In this document: piece after piece, positions 54,405 to 62,658 of the stretch | How positions within the stretch are numbered: position 1 is the first letter of the stretch | Layout: every line of letters begins with the position of its first letter | From: an uncultured Prevotellaceae bacterium | GTDB lineage: Bacteria; Bacteroidota; Bacteroidia; Bacteroidales; Muribaculaceae | DNA length: 64,000 nt | Direction of reading: 5' to 3' | Assembly (NCBI GenBank): GCA_900316835.1 | Contig: ONEL01000010.1 | Location: 28,385 to 92,384 of the forward strand | Notes under the pieces: model-generated | The model's input: the letters and a program-made list of their open reading frames with translations, nothing else | Databases searched by the model: none | What the model was told of the DNA's origin: nothing | Position numbers and translations under genes: made by a program

Positions 54405-55226
54405 ATGGAAAAGAATAAGATACACTTTGTGAAAATGCATGGCTTGGGAAATGATTACATCTATGTAGATACTGAGCATAATGATATTCCTGACCCCGGC
54501 AAGGCCGCTATTGAGTGGAGCAAGCCACACACAGGCATTGGCAGTGATGGACTAATCTTGATAGGGCGCTCGCCCAGTGCCGACTTCACCATGCGCATCA
54601 TCAATGCCGACGGTCTTGAGGGACAGATGTGTGGCAACGCCAGCCGCTGCCTTGGCAAGCTGGTTTATGAGCGTGGTCTCACACGCAAGACCACCATCAG
54701 CATGCTCACGCGCGCAGGCATCAAGATGCTCTATCTCGATGTTGACGACAACGACAAGGTGCAAAGTGTGACGGTCGACCTAATGGAGCCGGTGCTTCAC
54801 GACCCTGCTCAGTTCTTGACTCAAGGCGAGCCCTTGCCCGAGGGAGTGTTTGTGTCGATAGGTAATCCTAATTATGTGATTTTTGTTGATGATGTTGAGG
54901 CTATCGACCTCGCAACGGTGGGTCCCAAGCTAGAATTCCACTCACGCTTTCCGCAACGTTGCAACATCGAGTTTGCGCAAGTGCTTGACAACGGCAACAT
55001 CCGCATGCGAGTGTGGGAGCGTGGTAGTGGTATCACCATGGCATGTGGCACAGGAGCTTGCGCCACGTTAGTGGCGGCGGCACTCACAGGACGCACATGC
55101 CGCAAAGCCACTATCGTGATGGATGGTGGCTCACTCGAGATAGAATGGCGCGAGAGCGACAACCACATCTACATGCGTGGCACCGCCACCGAGGTCTTCG
55201 AGGGCGACATTGAGTTGCCTCAATAG
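54405..55226 (+). CDS. dapF: Diaminopimelate epimerase
   Basis: The 273-residue protein has both catalytic cysteines in their motifs: LEGQMCGNASRC (Cys76) and GITMACGTGACATL (Cys214). The N-terminal FVKMHGLGNDYIYVD is the family signature. It converts LL- to meso-diaminopimelate for lysine synthesis and peptidoglycan cross-linking in the cytoplasm. It stands alone here, with a divergent PLP enzyme upstream and dnaX convergent downstream. Confidence 0.97.
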   Translation: MEKNKIHFVKMHGLGNDYIYVDTEHNDIPDPGKAAIEWSKPHTGIGSDGLILIGRSPSADFTMRIINADGLEGQMCGNASRCLGKLVYERGLTRKTTISMLTRAGIKMLYLDVDDNDKVQSVTVDLMEPVLHDPAQFLTQGEPLPEGVFVSIGNPNYVIFVDDVEAIDLATVGPKLEFHSRFPQRCNIEFAQVLDNGNIRMRVWERGSGITMACGTGACATLVAAALTGRTCRKATIVMDGGSLEIEWRESDNHIYMRGTATEVFEGDIELPQ

Positions 55227-55334
55227 TCACGATATTATAGTGCGTAATTAAAAAGAGGAAATTCAAAATGCGATAACGTGCGGCACAGTGGGTGTCGCAA
55301 AATATCGAAGTCACGTTTCCCACTAGGGAGTGTA

Positions 55335-55364
55335 AGAAAAGGGACAAGGCATGCGCCATGTCCC
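55335..55364 (-). terminator. Terminator after dnaX
   Basis: GGGACA...TGTCCC with an inner GGC/GCC pair forms a compact hairpin (55341-55364); on the minus strand the 3' arm runs into TTTT-C-TT. Confidence 0.75.
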
Positions 55365-55388
55365 CAATGGGTGGTTAAGCATTATGTA

Positions 55389-57200
55389 TTACTCAAGCGT
55401 TAGCTGAAAATCTTTTACCATCTGCTCAAACTGTGGGCTGCGACGACGCATGTCTTCAACAAGCTCGCGATCAGTCTTCGCCATTGCCGAAACGCCCTTT
55501 TCGCCCAGTTTCACGTTGAGGGCTAGCATGTCGTTACCCACCTCTTCCCGCAAGAATTGCATGAGACGGGTCATGTTGCTGTTGATGGCTTCAATCTGAG
55601 CATTGTTCTCAACTTCAACAAAATAGGTGTTGTCGTCAATCTTTTGTGGCACGGAGTTGCGCATTGCGCTGCACAAGATAATCTCGGTGGGGTGCTGATC
55701 GATGTAACGTTGCCATGCGGTGGCTAGTTGTTCGGGAGTGAAGGCGGCAGTGCGAACCGATGAGTGTTCAACCTGTGAGTCATCAGTCTTACTGGCTTCG
55801 GGTTGCGGATGCTTATTGATGAGGATGCGCGGTGTGGAGCTAGTGGCAACCCGCTGTGGAGCAGGCTGGACTGGTGCTTGAGGAGCTTGATGTGGCGCGT
55901 TGGCTAGATGCTGTGAAGGCTGTTGAGGAGCAGGAGTGGGTTGAACTTTAGCTTGTGTTGCCTGGGTGGGTTGTGGAGGTTGAGAGGTAGTGGTTGTTGG
56001 GGGTGCCTGTGCTGGGCGTGCCGCTTGTGGAGCCACTTGTGCTGGTGCCGGTTGAGTGGCTATCTTCTGCACTCGTGGTTGTGGTTGCTCTTGCAGTGGT
56101 GTGCCACCCATTAACTGGCACAGCTTGATGAGTGTGAGCTCCACAGTAAACTGCTTGTTGCTAGTGTCGCGATAGTGCAAGTCGCACGTGTTGCACAGGT
56201 CCATAGCCATGTAGAAGAAGCGGGCGTTAAAGCGTGATGCTTGTTGCACGTGTCGCTGGGCAATGTCGGTATTCATCTCGAGTAGCCCTATGGTCTGTGG
56301 AGTGCTTGCCACCATCAGGTCGCGCAAGTGCTGAGCCAGACCATTGATAAAGAACAGCGAGTCAAACCCTTTGTCCCTAATTTCCTTGTAGATGAGCAGT
56401 GCTTGTGGCACGTCGCCACTCAGGAATGCTTCGTCGAGGCGGAAGTAGTAGTCGTAGTCCAGAACGTTGAGGTTGTCAATAGCGTTCTGGTAGGTGATAT
56501 TGCCGTCGCTCGAAGCGAGTACCTGGTCAAAGATTGATAGGGCATCGCGCATGGCGCCATCGGCCTTTTGTGCAATTACGTTGAGCGCTGCCGGCTCGGC
56601 TGTAACGCCCTTGTCCTGGCAGATGCGCTGTAGCTGGTCCACTATGTCGGGGACTGTGATGCGGGCAAAGTCATAAATTTGGCATCGCGACAGGATGGTG
56701 GGAATAATTTTCTGTTTCTCGGTTGTGGCGAGAATGAAGATAGCATATTTTGGTGGTTCCTCAAGAGTCTTGAGGAAGGCGTTAAACGCAGCCTGCGAGA
56801 GCATGTGAACCTCGTCGATGATGAACACACGATAGCGACCTATTTGGGGTGGCACAAGCACCTGGTCGGTAAGAGTGCGGATGTCATCAACCGAGTTATT
56901 GCTGGCGGCATCAAGCTCCATGATGTTATAGGAACGTTGCTCATTGAAGGCCTGGCACGACTCGCATTCGTTGCAAGGCTCGCCGTCGGCACTCAGGTGC
57001 TCGCAGTTAATGGCTTTGGCAAAGATGCGGGCACAAGTGGTCTTGCCCACGCCACGTGGTCCACAAAACAGATAGGCATGAGCCAGTTGCTCATTCTTGA
57101 TGGCAGTCTTGAGGGTGTGGGTGAGAGCCTTCTGACCTATTACGGTCGAAAAACTTGCTGGCCTGTACTTTCGTGCCGATACTACGTAATTCTCGCTCAT
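55389..57200 (-). CDS. dnaX: DNA polymerase III subunit gamma/tau
   Basis: The 603-residue clamp-loader ATPase begins VVSARKYRPASFSTVIGQK. It has Walker A CGPRGVGKTTCARIF, a zinc module with four Cys (CEHLSADGEPCNECESC), Walker B VFIIDEVHMLS, and LATTEKQKIIPTILSRC (sensor and SRC arginine finger). A Pro/Gln/Ala-rich linker follows (about 385-475) and then a C-terminal domain (FTPEQLATAWQRYIDQHP) typical of Bacteroidota tau. It loads the beta clamp and holds the replisome together. The gene is monocistronic, with a TATCTTTG -7 element 31 bases upstream at 57231-57238 (minus strand). Confidence 0.97.
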   Translation of the reverse strand: MSENYVVSARKYRPASFSTVIGQKALTHTLKTAIKNEQLAHAYLFCGPRGVGKTTCARIFAKAINCEHLSADGEPCNECESCQAFNEQRSYNIMELDAASNNSVDDIRTLTDQVLVPPQIGRYRVFIIDEVHMLSQAAFNAFLKTLEEPPKYAIFILATTEKQKIIPTILSRCQIYDFARITVPDIVDQLQRICQDKGVTAEPAALNVIAQKADGAMRDALSIFDQVLASSDGNITYQNAIDNLNVLDYDYYFRLDEAFLSGDVPQALLIYKEIRDKGFDSLFFINGLAQHLRDLMVASTPQTIGLLEMNTDIAQRHVQQASRFNARFFYMAMDLCNTCDLHYRDTSNKQFTVELTLIKLCQLMGGTPLQEQPQPRVQKIATQPAPAQVAPQAARPAQAPPTTTTSQPPQPTQATQAKVQPTPAPQQPSQHLANAPHQAPQAPVQPAPQRVATSSTPRILINKHPQPEASKTDDSQVEHSSVRTAAFTPEQLATAWQRYIDQHPTEIILCSAMRNSVPQKIDDNTYFVEVENNAQIEAINSNMTRLMQFLREEVGNDMLALNVKLGEKGVSAMAKTDRELVEDMRRRSPQFEQMVKDFQLTLE

Positions 57201-57230
57201 GATGAAGTGTGTTAATTTCTTTACAATTTA

Positions 57231-57238
57231 CAAAGATA
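57231..57238 (-). promoter_or_regulatory. Promoter -7 element for dnaX
   Basis: CAAAGATA on the plus strand reads TATCTTTG on the minus strand, 31 bases before the start codon. Confidence 0.55.
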
Positions 57239-57384
57239 CAATTTTTGCGACAAAAAATCGCTACTGTCACTATTTTTTGAAAAAAGTTTCTGTTTTCTTG
57301 AAACATTTTGTTAGCTTGCTACGTCTAACAAATGAACAGCAGCTGATTCATGTAAAATGTTTAACTTATAACTATGACAAGATT

Positions 57385-57849
57385 ATGAAAAAGTTTTTAG
57401 CAATAGCAATCATATCTCTCACAATGGCTACAGCACAGGCGATGACTGTCAATGACGTGATAAATGTTTTCGGTAACGACTATAATGTTGAAAAGCTAGA
57501 TGTCACCAATCTCAAGCACATCTTGAGCAAGGCTGGGAATAAGATGCCTGCGGGGCTTGAAAACATTGAGGCGGTTAAAGTGGTATTTGTTAAAAACCCC
57601 ACCGCCAAGCAGTTCAATATAGTCAAGCAAATTCAACAAGTACCTATCGATGGCATGGAACTCATGCACAAGACTGGCGAGAAGGGCGAGAATGTGGCTG
57701 TCTACAGCAGTTCGCAGGAGAGCACTACAGGGCAAATGCTCATCATGGCTGTCAACAACAGCAGCCAGAGCAACGAGGTTATGCTCATGTTGGTGACAGG
57801 AAAAATAAATGCCGGCGATGTGGATAAATTGATAAACATCAGGAACTAA
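57385..57849 (+). CDS. Exported DUF4252-like protein, copy 1
   Basis: The start is the ATG at 57385 (KKFLAIAIISLTMATAQAM, signal peptide), giving 154 residues; the long upstream in-frame extension crosses the dnaX promoter region and has no leader character. The mature part has VNDVINVFGNDYNVEKLDVT, AVKVVFVKNPTAKQFNIVKQ, GENVAVYSSSQES, MLIMAVNNSSQSNEVMLMLV and ends GKINAGDVDKLINI. This pattern recurs in the genes at 57981 and 59671 and matches the DUF4252 plan (about 150 residues, strands alternating with one helix, 'G-x-I-x-x-x-D-x-x-x-L'). No function is known; export to the periplasm is predicted. Confidence 0.75.
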   Translation: MKKFLAIAIISLTMATAQAMTVNDVINVFGNDYNVEKLDVTNLKHILSKAGNKMPAGLENIEAVKVVFVKNPTAKQFNIVKQIQQVPIDGMELMHKTGEKGENVAVYSSSQESTTGQMLIMAVNNSSQSNEVMLMLVTGKINAGDVDKLINIRN

Positions 57850-57980
57850 AAAAAGAGCAAAATAATGACCGAAATAAAAAAAGGTAACTAGTGTTGTAAC
57901 ATTTTGCCGGGTGTTTACGTCATTATTATGAACGTTTGTTTTTTAATGTAATTATGTTTCACATTTAGTATAAAAAGATT

Positions 57981-58430
57981 ATGAAAAAGTTTATTGCAAT
58001 AGCAATCATGGCGTTCTCGATGGTAACAGCTCAGGCAATAACTGTCGACGATGTGTTTAACGCGTTCCCCGATGCCGACAATGTTGAGAAAGTCAACCTC
58101 GACAAGGAAATGCTTGCGATGATGGGCAACAATAAGCTCAGCGGGATTAAAGACATCAGTGCCGTGAGGGTAATCAATATCAAGGAGCCCACCAGCGAGC
58201 AGCAGGCTATTGCCAAGCGTTTCCTTGATGCCGACATCGACGGCATGGAATCATTGCTCGATGTTTACGAAAATGGAGAGAATGTGACCATCTACACTCG
58301 CTCCAAGGGCGATGTTGCCGACCGCTTGCTCATCGTTGTTGCCAGTGGCGCCAAGGAGGCTGTTCTTGTGCTAGTTGATGGCAAAATCAACATTAACGAC
58401 ATCAATAAATTGGTAAAAATAGGTAATTAA
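57981..58430 (+). CDS. Exported DUF4252-like protein, copy 2
   Basis: A 149-residue paralogue of the preceding protein, with signal peptide KKFIAIAIMAFSMVTAQA and the same blocks: VDDVFNAFPDADNVEKVNLD, ISAVRVINIKEPTSEQQAIA, GENVTIYTRSKGD, RLLIVVASGAKEAVLVLVDG and a closing KININDINKLVKIG. It comes 131 bases after copy 1 and 23 bases before the sigma-factor gene, so it is probably cotranscribed with the sigma/anti-sigma pair. The function is unknown. Confidence 0.78.
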   Translation: MKKFIAIAIMAFSMVTAQAITVDDVFNAFPDADNVEKVNLDKEMLAMMGNNKLSGIKDISAVRVINIKEPTSEQQAIAKRFLDADIDGMESLLDVYENGENVTIYTRSKGDVADRLLIVVASGAKEAVLVLVDGKININDINKLVKIGN

Positions 58431-58453
58431 TTACCGTTTTAGGACCACACACA

Positions 58454-58957
58454 ATGAACGCATCCGAGTTTAAACAACAACTGCTACCACTCAACGCCAA
58501 GCTTTATCAAGTGGCGAGACTCTTGCTTGGTAACGACAATGATGCTAGCGATGTGGTGCAGGATGTTTACCTTAAACTTTGGAAGCAGCGCGACAAGCTC
58601 AGTGATGTAGACAACATGCAGGCCTATTGCATGGCAGTGGTGCGGAACATGTGTCTCGACCGCAAGCGGGCAGCACACCTTGATGTTGTTGAACAACCTC
58701 CCGATGAGTTGCAACTGGCAGGTGGCGAAGAACCGACGCAGGTTATTGAACGGAAACAGACCGCACAACTCATTAAGCGTTGCATCGCCCAACTGCCAGC
58801 TCAACAGCAACAAGTGGTGCGCATGCGAGAATTTGGCGGGTGCACGATGCGAGAGATAGAGCAGGCTACTGGCTTGAGCGCCGTGAATGCAAGAGTAATG
58901 CTGAGCCGTGCCAGGAAATCGTTAAGAAATCAACTTCAATCCATCCTCAAGTTATGA
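58454..58957 (+). CDS. ECF RNA polymerase sigma factor
   Basis: The 167-residue protein has sigma region 2 (DASDVVQDVYLKLWKQRDKL, NMQAYCMAVVRNMCLDRKR) and region 4 (LPAQQQQVVRMREFGGCTMR with the helix-turn-helix in EIEQATGLSAVNARVMLSRA), and no region 3, as in group IV sigmas. It directs polymerase to envelope-stress or regulon promoters. Its stop overlaps the ATG of the next gene by 4 bases (ATGA), so the two are translationally coupled. That next gene resembles an anti-sigma factor. Confidence 0.93.
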   Translation: MNASEFKQQLLPLNAKLYQVARLLLGNDNDASDVVQDVYLKLWKQRDKLSDVDNMQAYCMAVVRNMCLDRKRAAHLDVVEQPPDELQLAGGEEPTQVIERKQTAQLIKRCIAQLPAQQQQVVRMREFGGCTMREIEQATGLSAVNARVMLSRARKSLRNQLQSILKL

Positions 58958-59664
58958 ACGAGAAAGATTTAAACACATTGTTGAGCAAGTTCTACAACGG
59001 CGACACTACACCCGCCGAGGAGCAACTGTTGCGCGACAACTTGCCTAGCGATAGCCTTGACAAGGTCTTGCTCGATTCGCTTAACGAGCTTGCACAAGAG
59101 TCCTTCAAGGTTCCTGACCACTTAGAACAAACCCTAAGCGAGAGCATTGACTCATGGCAGCAACACGAGGATGCGACAACATCTACAACCTTGATGTGGT
59201 GGCGGCGTGGCGCATGGTGGGCTGTGGCGGCAAGCGTGGCAATAGCGATATCGACCGGATGGTGGTTCATGCGCAACGATAACCAAGCCTCAACAAGCAC
59301 CAATCAGCAGCAACTTACAGCCCAAGTCGACACACAAGCCCAGGAACTACCTGTTGTGCAAGAAGTAGTTAGCGTCCCTCAGGTGGTGGAAAAAGAAGTC
59401 GTGGCACAAGCTGTGATGAATGCGGCTACTCAAAAGTCGCGCCACAATATAGCTTCTCGTCAGCATACCGTTGCTCGCCAAGTGTCACATCTGGCCAAGA
59501 ATGATGACAATCATGCTCTCACAGCAACCGAAGAGCGCATGGCGCTTGAGGCGCTTGAAAAATTTGCCACTACTCTCGACAAGGGCATTGCCTCACTCGA
59601 CAATGCAGGCGAGACGATGCAAGAATTAGATAACACGATACAAAAACATTTAATTATAGATTAA
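58954..59664 (+). CDS. Single-pass membrane protein, probable anti-sigma factor
   Basis: The start is the ATG at 58954, which overlaps the sigma-factor stop codon, giving 236 residues. An N-terminal cytoplasmic domain of about 80 residues (MNEKDLNTLLSKFYNGDTTP with EEQLLRDNLP and a second helix) precedes one transmembrane helix (WAVAASVAIAISTGWWFM, about 90-108). A Gln/Val-rich extracytoplasmic part and a C-terminal helix (ALEALEKFATTLDKGIASL) follow. This is the plan of Bacteroidota anti-sigma factors, where the cytoplasmic part binds the sigma factor, although no zinc site or FecR domain is visible. The assignment relies on overlap with the sigma gene and topology. Confidence 0.7.
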   Translation: MNEKDLNTLLSKFYNGDTTPAEEQLLRDNLPSDSLDKVLLDSLNELAQESFKVPDHLEQTLSESIDSWQQHEDATTSTTLMWWRRGAWWAVAASVAIAISTGWWFMRNDNQASTSTNQQQLTAQVDTQAQELPVVQEVVSVPQVVEKEVVAQAVMNAATQKSRHNIASRQHTVARQVSHLAKNDDNHALTATEERMALEALEKFATTLDKGIASLDNAGETMQELDNTIQKHLIID

Positions 59665-59670
59665 CGCGAC

Positions 59671-60141
59671 ATGAAAAAGATTTTAGCAATAGCCTTGATG
59701 ATGATTCTTACCACTGCCGGAGCAATGGCACAGCAGTCGCTCACCAAGCAATTCAAGGGCGAGAAAGGATTTTCCTGCATCACAGTCAACAAGGCCGCGC
59801 TCAAGATGATGCGCTCAAACAGCAAGCTCGGTCGTCAAGGGTTCAGCGGCAAGTTGAAAATTGGCAATTTTGCCGACAAGATAGAACGCCTTGAAATTGT
59901 GTCGGCAAGTACGCCCCAAGCATCCTATAAGCTGACGGCAGCCTGTCATGACTGGATAGAGAAAGACAACTTCGAGAGTGTGATTGATGTGAATGAAGAG
60001 AACCAGCAGGCATCAATTTATGTCCTGATGGGTAATCCGCAAAATATCTTCATGCTCCTAGCTCAAGACGAGGAAACATCGGTCATTATCATGTATGGCA
60101 CCATGACACTCGACGACATTCAGGGCGTAGTGGGTAATTGA
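59671..60141 (+). CDS. Exported DUF4252-like protein, copy 3
   Basis: The 156-residue protein has a signal peptide (KKILAIALMMILTTAGAMA, cleavage after MAQ) and the pattern of the two upstream copies: QFKGEKGFSCITVNKAALKM, IERLEIVSASTPQASYKL, NQQASIYVLMGNPQNIFML, and a closing MTLDDIQGVVG. It starts 6 bases after the anti-sigma-like gene ends and is probably coexpressed with it. It is more divergent than copies 1 and 2. A strong bidirectional terminator follows. Confidence 0.75.
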   Translation: MKKILAIALMMILTTAGAMAQQSLTKQFKGEKGFSCITVNKAALKMMRSNSKLGRQGFSGKLKIGNFADKIERLEIVSASTPQASYKLTAACHDWIEKDNFESVIDVNEENQQASIYVLMGNPQNIFMLLAQDEETSVIIMYGTMTLDDIQGVVGN

Positions 60142-60167
60142 TCGCTTTTCTATAAGCTATCCACATG

Positions 60168-60213
60168 AAAAGGTGGTCTCAAGAGAATTTGTTCCTTGAG
60201 ACCACCTTTTTGT
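60168..60213. terminator. Bidirectional terminator after the DUF4252/sigma cluster
   Basis: AAAAGGTGGTCTCAAG and CTTGAGACCACCTTTT (about 60168-60184 and 60195-60210) form a 16-bp stem with T-rich ends in both directions; the two genes converge. Confidence 0.92.
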
Positions 60214-60234
60214 GCTTTGAATGCAATGTGCTTG

Positions 60235-61335
60235 CTATTTCAAGTTCTCTTTAAAGAATTCTTCAAGCTTATCCCAAGGGATGAAGTTGCCGTTGCCACC
60301 GTCGTAGAGGTCGCAGTGGGTTGCTCCAGGGACGATGAGTAGTTGCTTGTTTTCGGGGCAGGGGTTGGGCTTAATGCCTGCGGCAGGATTGCCGTTCACC
60401 ATGTAGTTAAAAGCGTCCTCGCCAAAGTAGCGTGAATGAGCCTTCTCGCCATGCATCACCATCACTGCCGAACGAGTCTCGTTAGTGTAGCGCAAGAAGC
60501 GAGCGTTGGCAAAGGCTTGAGTACCTATCACGCGCCAGCCATCGTTACTGTTTCCACTGCGAACGTGATAACCACGTGGGGTCTTATAGTAGGCATGATA
60601 ATCTTTTACAAACTGTGGGGCGTCGGCTGGTACTGGGTCGACAACTCCACCTGCCATGGCTGTGGGATCGCTCAGGCGCTGAGCGCTCATTGCCTTGCGG
60701 GCCTCGTGGCGGGCCTGCTCATTGTCGGCGCTGTCGAAGTAGCCATTTCCTGCTACACGAGTCATGTCATACATTGTTGATGCCACAGTGGCCTTGATGC
60801 GGGTGTCGGTGGCGGCTGCGTTGAGGGCTATGCCACCCCAACCGCAGATGCCAATAATGCCAATGCGCTCGGCATCAACATTAGGCAGCTTCGACAGGTA
60901 GTCGACCGCGGCCATGAAATCCTCGGTGTTAATGTCGGGCGAGGCGGTGCGACGTGGCATGCCACTACTCTCGCCTGTGAATGATGGGTCGAATGCCATA
61001 GCCACAAAGCCGCGCTCGGCCATGTGCATAGCATAGAGGCCTGAGCTTTGTTCTTTTACTGCTCCAAAGGGTCCACTCACGGCTATTGCCGCTAGCTTCT
61101 CACTGGTAGCCTGCTTGGGTTCATAGAGGTCGGCGGCGAGAGTGAAGCCATATTGCGTTGTGAACGTCACTTTACGGTGATTTACTTTCTCGCTTAGTGC
61201 GAAGGTTTTATCCCACTCTTGGGTTAAGTTAAGGGTTTCCATATTTCTTTTGTTATTTTGATTTATTATGCTTGCTGGTTGAGCCCATGAGCACATCGCT
61301 ATAGTAGCGATAATGATTGATAATAGAATTTTCAT
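60235..61335 (-). CDS. Exported alpha/beta hydrolase (dienelactone-hydrolase-like)
   Basis: I use the ATG at 61335 (MKILLSIIIATIAMCSWAQP, signal peptide), giving 366 residues; the ATG at 61344 is equally possible. The alpha/beta hydrolase core has YGFTLAADLYEPKQA, IAVSGPFGAVKEQSSGLYAM, FVAMAFDPSFTGESSGMPRR, IGIIGICGWGGIALNAAATD (G-x-C-x-G nucleophile elbow with Cys in place of Ser) and a late acid/base region (VPGATHCDLYDGGNGN). Cys nucleophiles are typical of dienelactone-type hydrolases. The natural substrate is unknown. It is downstream of and parallel to the AraC-type regulator gene. Confidence 0.82.
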   Translation of the reverse strand: MKILLSIIIATIAMCSWAQPASIINQNNKRNMETLNLTQEWDKTFALSEKVNHRKVTFTTQYGFTLAADLYEPKQATSEKLAAIAVSGPFGAVKEQSSGLYAMHMAERGFVAMAFDPSFTGESSGMPRRTASPDINTEDFMAAVDYLSKLPNVDAERIGIIGICGWGGIALNAAATDTRIKATVASTMYDMTRVAGNGYFDSADNEQARHEARKAMSAQRLSDPTAMAGGVVDPVPADAPQFVKDYHAYYKTPRGYHVRSGNSNDGWRVIGTQAFANARFLRYTNETRSAVMVMHGEKAHSRYFGEDAFNYMVNGNPAAGIKPNPCPENKQLLIVPGATHCDLYDGGNGNFIPWDKLEEFFKENLK

Positions 61336-61450
61336 TTTTACCATCTTATTTAGGTTGATGATGCAAAGTAACATATCATTTCTCACAATCATCCTAAACT
61401 AATCAACGATATATCTACCAAAAACGAAGATGATTGGCGGTGGGTGCGGT

Positions 61451-62365
61451 TTATTGTGATGCTTTCTTTTGGCTTTCAAGAAATTGTGAAGGCGTCATGC
61501 CTGTGATGCTTTTAAACAAGCGAGTGAAATGGTTGGGGTAGTCAAACCCCATTTCGTAGGCTACCTGGCTGATGCTATGACCAGCGAGAAGCAGATTCTT
61601 GGAACGCATAATGACAAACCCTCGAATGTAGTCCTTGGGGGTCTCGCCAATGGAGTTGCGTAGAAGGTCGCCAAAGTAGCCTGCCGACAGACACAACTCA
61701 CTGGCGCAATATCTCACGCTGGGAATGCCGTGTCTCTCTTGCTTACCATCGTTGTAGTAGTCATTGAGCACTTGCTGGAACTTGGCAAGAATGTTAGCGT
61801 CGCTGCTATTGCTCTGCTCTTTAAATTGGCGAGTATAGAAGCGGTTGCAATAGTCGAGAATAAGAAGAATATAGTCTTTAACAATATTGTCACACTCGGG
61901 TGACTGGCTGTGACTGCACAGTTCCTCGCGAATGTTAGACATTAATCCCATTAGCGTGTCTTTCTCGCTCGCGGTTAAGCGCAGAGCTTCGTTAACATTA
62001 TAGGAAAAATAGTGGTAACGAGAAAGGCGGCGTTCTATCTCGGTGCCATGAATAAATTCAGGGTCAAAAATCAATACCCATCCGTGATATTGGCAACGTG
62101 TGCCATTATCGGGCTTTCCACCCACTTGCCCAGGGGCTAGGGCAAGGAGCGAGCCGTCATCATGCTCATATCGCCCGATGCCATAGGTTAAATCTTGAGG
62201 AAATTCTTGTTGAAGAAACAAGGCATACACATTAAAGCGGTTCATCGTGTGACGAATTGCTCCAGCCTCGTCATAGCAGATAATCGACACATGAGGATGA
62301 TAGACAGGCGCGCCTATGTCGGTGGCATAGTCGTTGGCACTATTTATGTGAAGGTCAATATCCAT
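61451..62365 (-). CDS. AraC-family transcriptional regulator
   Basis: The 304-residue protein has a cupin-like N-terminal effector domain (VSIICYDEAGAIRHTMNRFN, LALAPGQVGGKP) and a C-terminal double helix-turn-helix: YCASELCLSAGYFGDLLRNS, IGETPKDYIRGFVIMRSKNL, ISQVAYEMGFDYPNHFTRLF and TGMTPSQFLESQ. It lies 116 bases upstream of the hydrolase gene in the same orientation, so it probably controls that gene. A good promoter (TTTG, 19 bases, TAACTTTG) is centred at 62375-62405, only 10 bases before its start codon, so the transcript is nearly leaderless. Confidence 0.93.
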   Translation of the reverse strand: MDIDLHINSANDYATDIGAPVYHPHVSIICYDEAGAIRHTMNRFNVYALFLQQEFPQDLTYGIGRYEHDDGSLLALAPGQVGGKPDNGTRCQYHGWVLIFDPEFIHGTEIERRLSRYHYFSYNVNEALRLTASEKDTLMGLMSNIREELCSHSQSPECDNIVKDYILLILDYCNRFYTRQFKEQSNSSDANILAKFQQVLNDYYNDGKQERHGIPSVRYCASELCLSAGYFGDLLRNSIGETPKDYIRGFVIMRSKNLLLAGHSISQVAYEMGFDYPNHFTRLFKSITGMTPSQFLESQKKASQ

Positions 62366-62374
62366 TGCACCGCA

Positions 62375-62405
62375 AAGTTAATGAAAAATCGTCACAAAAC
62401 AAAAA
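62375..62405 (-). promoter_or_regulatory. Promoter for the AraC-type regulator gene
   Basis: On the plus strand CAAAGTTA (62375-62382) and CAAA (62402-62405), 19 bases apart, give TTTG-19-TAACTTTG on the minus strand. It overlaps the tRNA terminator arm. Confidence 0.6.
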
Positions 62406-62438
62406 CCCTCCGAAGCTAAATATTGCTTCAGAGGGGTT
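62394..62438 (-). terminator. Terminator after tRNA-Asp
   Basis: AACCCTCCGAAGC (62403-62415) pairs with GCTTCAGAGGGGTT (62425-62438) with one or two mismatches; the 3' arm on the minus strand is followed by TTTTTGTTTTG. Confidence 0.8.
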
Positions 62439-62455
62439 AAACTTTGTTGTTTGTG

Positions 62456-62529
62456 CGGTGCGTACAGGACTCGAACCAGCGACCTCCTGCGTGACAGGCA
62501 GGCATTCTAACCAACTGAACTAACGCACC
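62456..62529 (-). tRNA. tRNA-Asp (anticodon GTC)
   Basis: The minus strand reads as a cloverleaf with acceptor arms GGTGCGT and ACGCACC, D arm AGTTCAGTTGGTTAGAAT, anticodon stem CCTGC/GCAGG around loop CTGTCAC (anticodon GTC), and T arm CTGGTTCGAGTCCTG. The 74-base gene ends with a G discriminator and the 3' CCA is not encoded. It has its own promoter at 62574-62604 and the terminator listed above, so it is a single-gene unit. Confidence 0.97.
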
Positions 62530-62573
62530 AAAAATTTTTAAATGCTCCGGTCGTGTTTTCGACTTTTGCGGTG

Positions 62574-62604
62574 CAAAGGTAAAGCAATTTTCTTAATTAC
62601 CAAA
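62574..62604 (-). promoter_or_regulatory. Promoter for tRNA-Asp
   Basis: On the plus strand CAAAGGTA (62574-62581) and CAAA (62601-62604) are 19 bases apart, giving TTTG-19-TACCTTTG on the minus strand, 45 bases before the tRNA. Confidence 0.75.
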
Positions 62605-62658
62605 AAAACAAGCGATTTTTCTTGATTTTTATTTTTTTCTCACCACTTGAAACTAGTC

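Noticed and set aside
53047..55226. PLP enzyme as dapL beside dapF
   Set aside because: The PLP enzyme has the MalY/PatB N-terminus and motifs, and the genes are divergent, so a shared DAP role is not supported.
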